Of a stretch of DNA of 8,252 bases, positions 1-6,274 are shown piece by piece; position 1 is the stretch's first letter; each line of letters opens with the position of its first letter. This DNA comes from Pseudonocardiales bacterium (lineage in GTDB: Bacteria; Actinomycetota; Actinomycetes; Mycobacteriales; Pseudonocardiaceae). Below the pieces are notes generated by a model. The model searched no databases. It worked only from the letters and a program-made list of their open reading frames with translations, and was not told where the DNA came from. The DNA is taken from contig JAODNG010000531.1 in assembly GCA_025465385.1 (NCBI GenBank), positions 1 through 8,252 on the forward strand. Reading direction: 5' to 3'. A program made the position numbers and the translations under genes.

Positions 1-71
1 GGCGGGACAGCCCCCAGTTTCCGCCGCGGCGCAGCATCCTTTCCGGTGAGCGTTGCAACACCATTTTGATC

Positions 72-123
72 GTCGAAACTGAGCCGTGACTGTGCGAATT
101 GCATGGCCACGGCTCACTTCGAC
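72..123. terminator. imperfect hairpin, possible terminator of the upstream unit
   Basis: The arms 72-88 and 108-123 pair as 9 bp next to the loop plus 6 bp outside, separated by a small 2x1 internal loop (bases 78-79 opposite 117). The loop is 19 nt (89-107). No T-run follows on either strand, so it is not a classical intrinsic terminator. Actinobacterial terminators often lack a good U-tract, and the position 190 nt before phoH suits a boundary element. It could instead be an operator or a leader structure. Confidence 0.4.
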
Positions 124-160
124 ACTCACTAATGCATTCGGTGATCGGGTGGCTACAGCT

Positions 161-213
161 GCCCAGCCGGTGCCCAACCACGAGCCGTAGCTGGGCCGCG
201 TGGTGCGAACCAC
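161..213 (+). promoter_or_regulatory. two small hairpins in the presumed phoH leader
   Basis: The first hairpin pairs GCCCAGC (161-167) with GCTGGGC (190-196) over a 22-nt loop. The second pairs GTGGT (200-204) with ACCAC (209-213) around a GCGA loop, which fits the stable GNRA tetraloop class in RNA. Both would lie in the 5' leader only if transcription starts upstream of about 160, which is not shown. Stems of 5-7 bp are expected by chance in GC-rich DNA, so regulatory meaning is speculative. Confidence 0.2.
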
Positions 214-287
214 CAATCAACGCCCCGCGGAGTCAGGTCTGCGACTAGCATCTGTCCTACCGGTTGACCCGAGACGCGCGCGTGCGC

Positions 288-299
288 AGGAAGTAGGAT
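288..299 (+). promoter_or_regulatory. phoH ribosome binding site, overlapping a possible -10 hexamer
   Basis: AGGAAG (288-293) and TAGGAT (294-299) precede the GTG start at 310. The nearer GGA lies about 11 nt from the start codon, a slightly long but usable Shine-Dalgarno spacing. TAGGAT also fits the actinobacterial -10 pattern TANNNT and would give a transcript beginning within a few bases of the GTG. A TTGACC at 264-269 is 24 nt away, too far to be its -35. The start itself is well constrained: an in-frame TGA lies at 265-267 and no ATG, GTG or TTG follows before 310. Confidence 0.4.
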
Positions 300-309
300 C
301 CACTCCCAC

Positions 310-1374
310 GTGACCCCTACCCCAGTGGAGGGCGCCTCCCGATCCGGTTCGGAGACGACGCAGCCCCAGCCGGTCCAGTCGAAGATCGTGGTCCCAGATG
401 CCGCCGTGCTGTCTCTGCTCGGATCCCGGGACGAGAACCTGAAGATCATCGAAGACTTGCTCGCCGCTGACGTGCACGTGCGCGGCAACGAGGTGACCCT
501 CACCGGAACCCCGGCGGACGTCGCATTCGCCGAGCGGGCCTTCGGCGAGTTGGTTACCCTGGCCCGCCGCGGCCAGCAGCTCGGTCCCGACGCGGTCCGG
601 GAGACCCTGACGATGCTCGCCCAGGGCAACACCGAATCGCCCGCCGAGGTCCTCAGCCTCGACATCCTGTCCCGGCGCGGGCGCACGATCCGGCCCAAGA
701 CGCTGAACCAGAAACGTTACGTCGACGCCATCGATCGCTTCACGATCGTGTTCGGCATCGGACCCGCCGGTACCGGAAAAACGTACCTGGCCATGGCCAA
801 GGCGGTACAGGCGCTGCAGACCAAACAGGTCAATCGGATAATCCTCACCCGGCCGGCAGTCGAGGCGGGGGAGCGGTTGGGCTTTCTACCCGGCACCCTG
901 TACGAGAAGATCGACCCGTACCTACGCCCGTTGTATGACGCTCTGCACGACATGCTCGACCCGGAGTCGATCCCCAAATTGATGGCCGCCGGGACTATCG
1001 AGGTCGCGCCACTGGCCTACATGCGCGGCCGCACCCTTAACGATGCCTTCATCATTCTCGACGAGGCACAGAACACCACTCCGCAGCAGATGAAGATGTT
1101 CCTCACCCGGCTGGGTTTCGGTTCCAAGGTCGTGGTCACCGGGGATGTTACGCAGATCGATTTGCCAGGCGGTCAGGTGTCTGGGCTGCGGATCGTGCAA
1201 CACATCCTCGACGGCGTGGAAGACGTGCATTTCGCGCAGCTGTCCAGCGCCGACGTGGTCCGTCACCGGCTGGTCACTGACATCGTCGATGCTTATGCGC
1301 GGTGGGATGTCCTCCAGGAGGGCACCGGCGCGCGCCCAGTGCCCAATCGCACCGACCGACGCCGGAGACGGTGA
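310..1374 (+). CDS. phoH: PhoH family ATPase (PhoH-like protein)
   Basis: A 354-residue cytoplasmic P-loop ATPase of the PhoH/PhoL family, thought to work in RNA metabolism or ribosome maturation as a partner of YbeY; its substrate is not firmly known. A KH-like N-terminal domain covers roughly residues 23-93. The ATPase domain starts near 130 with the family hallmark SRRGRTIRPKTLNQKRYVDAI. Walker A is GPAGTGKT at 151-158 and Walker B is the hydrophobic run ending in DEAQ at 251-254; the TRPAVEAGERLGFLPG segment is also typical. The length matches actinobacterial PhoH1 proteins. The GTG start at 310 is the first possible start after an in-frame stop. The Arg-rich C-terminus ends 7 nt before ybeY, so the two are probably co-transcribed. 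The family assignment is certain; the biological role is known only by association. Confidence 0.96.
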   Translation: MTPTPVEGASRSGSETTQPQPVQSKIVVPDAAVLSLLGSRDENLKIIEDLLAADVHVRGNEVTLTGTPADVAFAERAFGELVTLARRGQQLGPDAVRETLTMLAQGNTESPAEVLSLDILSRRGRTIRPKTLNQKRYVDAIDRFTIVFGIGPAGTGKTYLAMAKAVQALQTKQVNRIILTRPAVEAGERLGFLPGTLYEKIDPYLRPLYDALHDMLDPESIPKLMAAGTIEVAPLAYMRGRTLNDAFIILDEAQNTTPQQMKMFLTRLGFGSKVVVTGDVTQIDLPGGQVSGLRIVQHILDGVEDVHFAQLSSADVVRHRLVTDIVDAYARWDVLQEGTGARPVPNRTDRRRRR

Positions 1375-1381
1375 CGCTGGC

Positions 1382-1948
1382 GTGGGCATCGAGATCGCTA
1401 ACGAGTCCGGCACCGTTGTCCCCGAGGCATCGATCGCCGCTGCGGCGCGCTTCGCGATGGACCGGTTGGGCGTCAGCCCATTGGCGGAGCTGTCCGTGTT
1501 GCTGGTCGGCAGCGGGGTGATGGCCGATCTGCACCAGCGCTGGATGGACCTGCCCGGGCCCACCGACGTGATGGCCTTCCCGATGGACGACGCTGAGGAG
1601 GGCGGGCTGGCGGGTGGTCGGCCGGACAGCCCATCCGGTGGTCCAGCACTACTCGGTGACATCGTGTTGTGCCCAGAGGTCGCGGCCGAACAGGCCGCCG
1701 CAGCTGGTCATGCACTGCTAGACGAGCTGCAGCTGCTCACCGTGCATGGCGTGCTGCACCTGCTGGGTTACGACCACGCCGATCCCGCCGAGGAGCGCGA
1801 GATGTTCGCCCTGCAGGACGGTGTCCTTGCTGAGTTCCGGCGCGCTGACCTGGCCAATCGCCGCCAGATCGCGCAGCGGGACGCGGACACCCGACTGCTT
1901 GGAGTGGTCGGTCTGGACGGGCCGCAGGAGTCCGGCCCGCCCGGATAA
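1382..1948 (+). CDS. ybeY: endoribonuclease YbeY (rRNA maturation factor)
   Basis: A 188-residue zinc-dependent single-strand endoribonuclease needed for 16S rRNA 3'-end maturation and ribosome quality control in bacteria. The metal-binding signature HGVLHLLGYDH is intact, with ligands His122, His126 and His132. Upstream of it stand the conserved WMDLPGPTDVMAFPMD segment and the LLGDIVLCPE strand. The open frame runs back to 1145 inside phoH, but that part is only the phoH shadow. The protein begins properly at GTG 1382 (MGIEIANESG), which matches the family N-terminus and has GGAG 14 nt upstream. A Gly/Ser-rich insert (about 63-78) and a roughly 30-residue tail after the catalytic core are probably disordered. 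Its place directly after phoH is conserved widely in bacteria. Confidence 0.95.
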   Translation: MGIEIANESGTVVPEASIAAAARFAMDRLGVSPLAELSVLLVGSGVMADLHQRWMDLPGPTDVMAFPMDDAEEGGLAGGRPDSPSGGPALLGDIVLCPEVAAEQAAAAGHALLDELQLLTVHGVLHLLGYDHADPAEEREMFALQDGVLAEFRRADLANRRQIAQRDADTRLLGVVGLDGPQESGPPG

Positions 1949-1972
1949 CCGCCCGGGACAGCCGGACCGACA

Positions 1973-3325
1973 GTGCTGACGTCTTCGGTTCCCTTGCTGG
2001 TCCTGGCCGCCACCCTGGTAGTGGCCGCGGGGGGGTTCGCTGCGGCTGACGCCGCGCTGGGCACGGTGTCCCGGGCCCGGGTCGAGGCGCTGGTGCGCTC
2101 CGGCCGCTTCGGCGCCAGCGCGCTGGCGCTGGTCATCGCCGACCGGCCCCGGCACGTCAACTTGCTGCTGTTGTTGCGGCTGAGCTGCGAGTTGACCGCC
2201 ACGGTGCTCGTTACGGTGGCCGCGTTGCGGGCGTTGACACCGATCTGGCTCGCGGTGCTGGTCACGGGGTTGGCGATGGTGGTAGTGACCTACGTCGTCG
2301 TCGGGGTGGGTCCGCGCACCATCGGGCGCCAGCACCCCTATGGCGTCGGCCTCGCCGTGGCCGGACCGGTCCGGGTACTGGGCCGGATCCTGGGACCGCT
2401 GTCGCGGCTGCTCATTCGCGTGGGTAATGCGATCACCCCCGGTAGAGGCTTTCCAGAAGGGCCGTTCAGCTCGGAGGTCGAGCTCCGCGAACTGGTTGAT
2501 ATGGCGGGTCAGAGCGGCGTGGTCGAGGCCGGTGAGGCCGAGATGATCCATTCCGTTTTCGAGCTGGGGGATACCGTGGCCCGCGAGGTGATGGTGCCCC
2601 GAACCGAGATCATCTGGATTGAGCAGGAAAAGTCAGTACGTCAGGCAGTGGCGCTATGCCTACGTTCCGGGTTCTCCCGGATTCCGGTGATCGGGGAGAG
2701 CGTCGATGACATCGTCGGTGTCGTGCACATCAAGGATCTGGTGGCGGCCGAGCAGCCCACCGGTGGCACCGTCGGCGAAGTGATGCGGCCCGCGACGTTC
2801 GTCCCTGATTCCAAGCTCTTGACCGGGCTGCTCAAGGAGATGCAGGTCTCGCACAACCACATGGCCGTCGTGGTCGATGAATACGGCGGGACCGCCGGCT
2901 TGCTGACGATCGAGGACATCCTCGAGGAGATCGTCGGCGAGATCACCGACGAGTCCGACACCGACCAGCGGCCGCCGATCGAGCATCTCGGGGACGGTAC
3001 GGTACGGGTGATCAGCCGGCTGCCGGTGATCGATTTGGCTGAACTGTTCGAGGTGGAGCTCGCAGATACCGACGTGGAGACCGTTGGGGGCCTGCTGGCG
3101 CAGCGGTTGGGTCGGGTGCCGGTGCCTGGTGCCGAGGCGGAGGTGGCCGGCTTGCGGCTGCGCGCCGAGGGCGGCAACGATCGTCGCGGGCGGCTGCGGA
3201 TCACCACCGTCACCGTGCGCCCAGTCTCCGCGCAGTCCGATTCCGCAACCCGTCAGTCCCCGACGCACAACGAGCACCACGCCGGGGCTGACCCCCCGCA
3301 GGAAGCGAGCGACACCAGTGCCTGA
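1973..3325 (+). CDS. HlyC/CorC (CNNM-type) transmembrane CBS-domain protein
   Basis: A 450-residue inner-membrane protein of the CNNM/CorC family, related to Mg2+/Co2+ efflux proteins; some homologues are annotated as haemolysins. A DUF21 membrane domain has hydrophobic segments near 6-26, 62-88, 91-113 and 124-147, with the actinobacterial VGPRTIGRQ motif at 112-120. The acidic linker FELGDTVAREVMVPRTEI leads into two CBS domains (about 206-256 and 270-325), which usually bind adenine nucleotides. DEYGGTAGLLTIEDILEEIVGEI closes the pair. The CorC_HlyC C-terminal domain covers about 340-415, followed by a polar, His-containing tail of about 35 residues that looks disordered. The GTG start has only a weak ribosome binding site, so translation may depend on reinitiation from ybeY 24 nt upstream. 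Transport of magnesium is inferred from the family, not shown. Confidence 0.93.
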   Translation: MLTSSVPLLVLAATLVVAAGGFAAADAALGTVSRARVEALVRSGRFGASALALVIADRPRHVNLLLLLRLSCELTATVLVTVAALRALTPIWLAVLVTGLAMVVVTYVVVGVGPRTIGRQHPYGVGLAVAGPVRVLGRILGPLSRLLIRVGNAITPGRGFPEGPFSSEVELRELVDMAGQSGVVEAGEAEMIHSVFELGDTVAREVMVPRTEIIWIEQEKSVRQAVALCLRSGFSRIPVIGESVDDIVGVVHIKDLVAAEQPTGGTVGEVMRPATFVPDSKLLTGLLKEMQVSHNHMAVVVDEYGGTAGLLTIEDILEEIVGEITDESDTDQRPPIEHLGDGTVRVISRLPVIDLAELFEVELADTDVETVGGLLAQRLGRVPVPGAEAEVAGLRLRAEGGNDRRGRLRITTVTVRPVSAQSDSATRQSPTHNEHHAGADPPQEASDTSA

Positions 3326-3692
3326 CACCACCGACCTGGACTCTGCTGACCTAGACCCGGAGGACGCCAAGATCGTGACGCTGGCGCGCTCGGCGCTGGC
3401 CCGCACCGGCGCCCAGGAGGGTGCCGCGGTACGGGACACCGACGGACGCACCTACACCGGCGTGACGGTGTCGTTGGCCTCGCTGGCGTTGACCGCGCTG
3501 CAGGCCGCGGTGGCCGCGGCGGTGGCCAGCGGTGCGACCGGCCTGGAGGCAGCTGCGGTGGTGTCTGGGTCCGGCGCCGTGGACGCTGCCTCGCTGGCTG
3601 CGGTACGGGAGCTTGGATCGGCTGCGCCGGTGTTGCTGGCCGATCAGCGCGGCGTTGTCAGAAGCGTGTTGCGGACGGCGGGACAGGCATGA
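3318..3692 (+). CDS. cytidine-deaminase-like protein lacking catalytic residues
   Basis: A small 124-residue protein found between the CorC homologue and Era in actinobacteria and often annotated as cytidine deaminase. The segment AAVRDTDGRTYTGVTVSLASLALTALQAAV resembles the start of the deaminase core, where the catalytic Cys/His-Ala-Glu and a later PCxxC would be expected. Here there is no cysteine or histidine in the whole protein, so zinc cannot be bound in the normal way and deaminase activity is very unlikely. The sequence is extremely rich in Ala, Val and Leu. The open frame extends back to 3084, but GTG 3318 is the sensible start: it has AGGAAGCGAG 9-18 nt upstream and overlaps the corC end by 8 nt. 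Its end overlaps era by ATGA. A non-enzymatic, perhaps scaffolding role tied to Era is inference. Confidence 0.8.
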   Translation: MPDTTDLDSADLDPEDAKIVTLARSALARTGAQEGAAVRDTDGRTYTGVTVSLASLALTALQAAVAAAVASGATGLEAAAVVSGSGAVDAASLAAVRELGSAAPVLLADQRGVVRSVLRTAGQA

Positions 3693-4618
3693 CGCAGCAC
3701 ACCGAGGGGCCGTTTCGGGCCGGGTTCGCCTGCCTGGTGGGCAGGCCCAACGTCGGCAAGTCAACATTGACCAACTCGCTGGTGGGCCAGAAGGTGGCGA
3801 TCACCTCCAGCCGGCCGCAAACCACCCGGCACACCATCCGGGGAATCGTGCATCAGCCCGACGGGCAGCTCATCCTGGTGGACACGCCCGGCCTGCACCG
3901 GCCCCGGACCCTACTCGGCGAGCGGCTCAACAACCTGGTTCGGGCGACCTGGTCGGAGGTGGACGTGATCGGGTTCTGCGTGCCCGCGGACGCCACGATC
4001 GGGGCTGGGGACCGGTTCATCGCGGGCGAGCTGGCTGCGCTGGCGCGGCGCACCCCAGTGTTCGGCATCGTGACCAAGACCGACCTGGTGAGCCCGCAGC
4101 GAGTGGCTGAGCAGCTCGCCGGCCTGGCTGACCTGGCGCGCTCAGCAGGCTTCGACGAGTTCGCCGAACTGGTGCCAGTGTCGGCGGTCGACGGTTTCCA
4201 GGTGGGGCTGCTCGCCGACCTGCTGCTGGCCCGCATGCCGGAGTCGCCACCGCTGTACCCCAGCGGGGAACTCACTGACGAACCGGAGCAGACCCTGGTT
4301 GCTGAGCTGGTCCGGGAGGCGGCGCTGGAGGGCGTGCGCGACGAGCTGCCGCACTCGCTGGCCGTGGTGGTCGAGGAGATGAATCCCCGGGAGGGACGAG
4401 CCGGCCTGCTCGACGTCTACGTCAACCTCTATGTCGAGCGCGACAGCCAGAAATCGATCGTGATCGGACGCGGTGGCCAGCGCCTCAAGGAGGTCGGTAG
4501 CCGCGCGCGGACGCACATCGAGGCGCTGCTGGGCACCTCGGTGTATCTGGACCTGCACGTGAAGGTCGCCAAGGACTGGCAGCGGGATCCCAAGCAGCTT
4601 CGTCGGCTCGGTTTCTGA
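3689..4618 (+). CDS. era: GTPase Era
   Basis: A 309-residue essential-type GTPase that binds 16S rRNA near its 3' end and helps 30S assembly. G motifs are visible in order: G1 GRPNVGKS (18-25), the G2 region SSRPQTTRHTIRGI (40-53), G3 DTPG (65-68), G4 TKTD (129-132) and G5 SAV (165-167). The C-terminal KH domain contains GRGG (260-263) within ERDSQKSIVIGRGGQRLKEV and ends with KDWQRDPKQLRRLGF, typical of Era. The G4 motif has Thr instead of the canonical Asn, which I recall from mycobacterial Era as well. The ATG overlaps the stop of the preceding gene (ATGA), giving translational coupling. Together with ybeY upstream it forms an rRNA maturation module. Confidence 0.97.
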   Translation: MTQHTEGPFRAGFACLVGRPNVGKSTLTNSLVGQKVAITSSRPQTTRHTIRGIVHQPDGQLILVDTPGLHRPRTLLGERLNNLVRATWSEVDVIGFCVPADATIGAGDRFIAGELAALARRTPVFGIVTKTDLVSPQRVAEQLAGLADLARSAGFDEFAELVPVSAVDGFQVGLLADLLLARMPESPPLYPSGELTDEPEQTLVAELVREAALEGVRDELPHSLAVVVEEMNPREGRAGLLDVYVNLYVERDSQKSIVIGRGGQRLKEVGSRARTHIEALLGTSVYLDLHVKVAKDWQRDPKQLRRLGF

Positions 4619-4639
4619 CTCGTCCGGGGCTGCGGTGCG

Positions 4640-4653
4640 AGGATGGGTCGGTG
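4640..4653 (+). repeat. repeated translation-start sequence, copy 1 (recO)
   Basis: AGGATGGGTCGGTG here is identical to 5460-5473. It covers the Shine-Dalgarno AGGA, a 7-nt spacer and the GTG start codon of recO. The second copy does the same for uppS. Flanking bases differ, so this is a short 14-bp identity only. Confidence 0.6.
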
Positions 4654-5403
4654 AACCTCTACCGCGACACCGGGGTGGTGCTGCGGGTGCAGAAGTTGGG
4701 CGAAGCCGATCGGATCATCACGCTGCTGACCCGCCGGCACGGGCGGGTACGCGCGGTGGCCAAAGGCGTGCGGCGCACCTCGTCGCGGTTCGGCGCCCGG
4801 CTGGAGCCGTTCGGGCACGCCGACGTGCAGTTCTACCGCGGGCGGACGCTAGACATCGTCACCCAGGTCGAGACGGTCGACGGCTTCGGTTCCCGACTGG
4901 TCGGTGACTACGGCCGCTACACCGCCGGTTGCGCGGTGCTGGAAACCGCCGAACGGCTGGCCGGCGCCGAGGGGGAGCCGGTGCTGCGACTGTACCTGCT
5001 GGTGGTCGGTGCGCTGCGGGCACTGGCTGACGGGCAGCGGCACGCGCCCTTGGTGCTCGACGCCTTCCTGCTCCGCGCGATGGGAACCGCGGGATGGGCG
5101 CCGGCCCTGACCGAATGTGCCCGATGCGGTGCACCGGGACCGCACCGGGCGTTCAGCGTCCCCGCCGGGGGTGTGGTCTGTCCGGGTTGCCGCCCAGCCG
5201 GCGCGGCCACCCCGGCGGCACAGACCGTGGAGCTGCTCGATGCACTGGAGTGCGGAGACTGGCAGATCGCCGAAGCCGTGCCGGCAGCGGCGTGCCGGGA
5301 GGCCAGCGGCCTGGTCGCCGCGCACCTCCAGTGGCACCTCGAACGCCAACTCCGCTCCCTACCCCTGGTCGAACGCCCCCGCCTTCCGCATTCAGCGGGC
5401 TGA
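4651..5403 (+). CDS. recO: DNA repair protein RecO
   Basis: A 250-residue mediator of the RecFOR pathway, which loads RecA onto SSB-coated single-stranded DNA in gap repair. The N-terminal OB fold starts with NLYRDTGVVLRVQKLGEADRIITLLTRRHGRVRAVAKGVRR, the standard RecO opening. A helical domain follows, with a zinc site formed by CARC (156-159) and CPGC (177-180). Zinc cysteines are present in many but not all RecO proteins. The start is GTG 4651, with AGGA at 4640-4643 (7-nt spacer) and the correct family N-terminus. It lies 32 nt after era with no amidase gene between, unlike my recollection of M. tuberculosis. The last codons and the stop lie in the left arm of a large hairpin that reaches toward uppS. 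Confidence 0.95.
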   Translation: MNLYRDTGVVLRVQKLGEADRIITLLTRRHGRVRAVAKGVRRTSSRFGARLEPFGHADVQFYRGRTLDIVTQVETVDGFGSRLVGDYGRYTAGCAVLETAERLAGAEGEPVLRLYLLVVGALRALADGQRHAPLVLDAFLLRAMGTAGWAPALTECARCGAPGPHRAFSVPAGGVVCPGCRPAGAATPAAQTVELLDALECGDWQIAEAVPAAACREASGLVAAHLQWHLERQLRSLPLVERPRLPHSAG

Positions 5404-5450
5404 GCGGGGTTACCAGCGGCCGAATAGCCCCGCTGAGCCCGCTGGATGCG
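5387..5450 (+). promoter_or_regulatory. 26-bp near-perfect hairpin across the recO stop, before uppS
   Basis: The arms 5387-5412 and 5425-5450 pair over 26 positions: 23 Watson-Crick pairs, two U-G wobbles and one G-G mismatch, closed by a 12-nt loop (5413-5424). The two wobbles are allowed in a + strand transcript but become A-C mismatches in an antisense transcript, so the structure favours sense RNA. The recO TGA (5401-5403) is in the left arm. The stem ends 9 nt before the repeated AGGA start signal and 20 nt before the uppS GTG. No U-run follows. It could be a U-less terminator or attenuator, an RNA processing or stability site that sets recO against uppS expression, or a small palindromic repeat element. 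Confidence 0.75.
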
Positions 5451-5459
5451 ACAAGCGAA

Positions 5460-5473
5460 AGGATGGGTCGGTG
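5460..5473 (+). repeat. repeated translation-start sequence, copy 2 (uppS)
   Basis: Identical over 14 bp to 4640-4653 upstream of recO. It contains AGGA, the 7-nt spacer and the GTG at 5471, so it also supports this GTG as the uppS start. A second GTG follows directly at 5474. Confidence 0.6.
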
Positions 5474-6274
5474 GTGCGCCCGCCTGATCCACATCCGTCG
5501 GGGGCTCGGCCGCCGTTGCTAGGTGCCGAGCGGGTTCCGCGGCATGTCGCGTTGGTGATGGATGGCAACGGGCGGTGGGCGCAGCAGCGCGGGCTTTCGC
5601 GCACCGAGGGCCACCGCCGTGGTGAGGCCGTACTGCTCGACGTGGTCTGCGGGTGCATCGAGCTGGGGGTGAAGTGGCTGTCGGCATATGCGTTCTCCAC
5701 CGAGAACTGGCGGCGCAGCCCCGATGAGGTGCGCTTTCTGATGGGCTTCAACCGCGACGTCATCCGCCGCCGCCGCGACCAGATGCACGAGATGGGAGTC
5801 CGGGTGCGCTGGGCCGGGCGCCGCCCACGGTTGTGGCGCAGCGTGATCCGTGAGCTTGAGGTCGCTCAGGAGCTGACCGCGGACAACGACGTCATGACCC
5901 TGACCATGTGCGTGAACTACGGTGGACGCGCCGAGATCGCTGACGCGGCCCGCGAGGTGGCCCGCCGGGCGGCCCGCGGTGAGATCGACCCGGAGCGGGT
6001 CGACGAGCGGATGCTGGCCCGGTATCTCGACGAACCGGATATGCCCGATGTCGACCTGTTCCTGCGGCCGTCGGGTGAGCAGCGCATCTCGAATTTCCTC
6101 ATCTGGCAGGCTGCCTACGCCGAGCTGGTGTTCCAAGACGTCCTGTTCCCTGACCTGGACCGCCGCGATCTGTGGCGGGCCTGCGAGGTCTACGCAGCCC
6201 GGGACCGCCGGTTCGGCAGCGCTGTCGATACCGGGCATGTCGAAATTCGCACTCCGAGGAGAACAATCGGATGA
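5471..6274 (+). CDS. uppS: polyprenyl diphosphate synthase UppS (cis-prenyltransferase)
   Basis: A 267-residue cis-prenyltransferase that extends an allylic diphosphate with isopentenyl diphosphate to make the polyprenyl diphosphate carrier for peptidoglycan and arabinogalactan precursors. The active-site motif HVALVMDGNGRWA carries the catalytic Asp31. SAYAFSTENW (71-80), VNYGGR (148-153) and RPSGEQRISNFLIWQ (from 199) complete the family signatures. Synteny with recO points to the long-chain decaprenyl-type enzyme (Rv2361c-like) rather than the short Z-farnesyl enzyme, but chain length cannot be read from sequence alone. The frame is open back to 5117 inside recO; GTG 5471 is chosen for its ribosome binding site and for a normal N-terminus, shorter than in mycobacteria. 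A large hairpin precedes it. The stop overlaps the next ATG (ATGA). Confidence 0.95.
   Translation: MVRPPDPHPSGARPPLLGAERVPRHVALVMDGNGRWAQQRGLSRTEGHRRGEAVLLDVVCGCIELGVKWLSAYAFSTENWRRSPDEVRFLMGFNRDVIRRRRDQMHEMGVRVRWAGRRPRLWRSVIRELEVAQELTADNDVMTLTMCVNYGGRAEIADAAREVARRAARGEIDPERVDERMLARYLDEPDMPDVDLFLRPSGEQRISNFLIWQAAYAELVFQDVLFPDLDRRDLWRACEVYAARDRRFGSAVDTGHVEIRTPRRTIG

Larger units (their letters stand above)
1..309. other. non-coding region upstream of phoH
   Basis: No reading frame here looks like a gene. The reverse-strand frames that cross into phoH are shadows, rich in Arg, Ser and Pro with no recognisable motif. The stretch is less GC-rich than the genes, especially at 60-140. It contains an imperfect inverted repeat (72-123), two smaller hairpins (161-196 and 200-213) and the phoH start signals. 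It probably holds the end of the upstream transcription unit and the promoter plus 5' leader of the phoH operon. That reading is inferred from position; no clear -35/-10 pair with normal spacing was found. Confidence 0.7.

Noticed and set aside
64..78. TTTTGATCGTCGAAA as a Zur/Fur-type operator
   Set aside because: Only partly symmetric, does not match the zinc or iron boxes I know, and lies far from the metal-related genes at the other end of the window.
264..299. TTGACC (264-269) with TAGGAT (294-299) as a phoH promoter
   Set aside because: The gap is 24 nt, well beyond the usual 16-19 nt, so the two cannot be paired as one promoter.
153..698. 181-residue reverse-strand open frame across the phoH start
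   Set aside because: Ser/Arg/Thr-rich shadow of phoH with no family motif; the + strand frame is an unmistakable PhoH protein.
1145..1381. Upstream extension of the ybeY frame into phoH
   Set aside because: Sequence before GTG 1382 does not resemble YbeY and is phoH read in another frame. The same reasoning removes the extensions before 3318, 5471 and 6271.
1931..1966. TCCGGC...GCCGGA inverted repeat between ybeY and corC
   Set aside because: Only 6-bp arms over a 24-nt spacer, expected by chance at this GC content; no T-run, and the two genes look co-transcribed.
1718..2551. 277-residue reverse-strand open frame opposite ybeY and corC
   Set aside because: Gln/Arg/His-rich composition typical of an antisense frame in GC-rich DNA; it crosses two well supported + strand genes.
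2660..3451. 263-residue reverse-strand open frame opposite the CBS domains
   Set aside because: Antisense shadow with no recognisable domain, covering conserved CorC coding sequence and the next gene start.
5519..6238. 239-residue reverse-strand open frame opposite uppS
   Set aside because: Antisense of a clear cis-prenyltransferase; no start signal or motif of its own.
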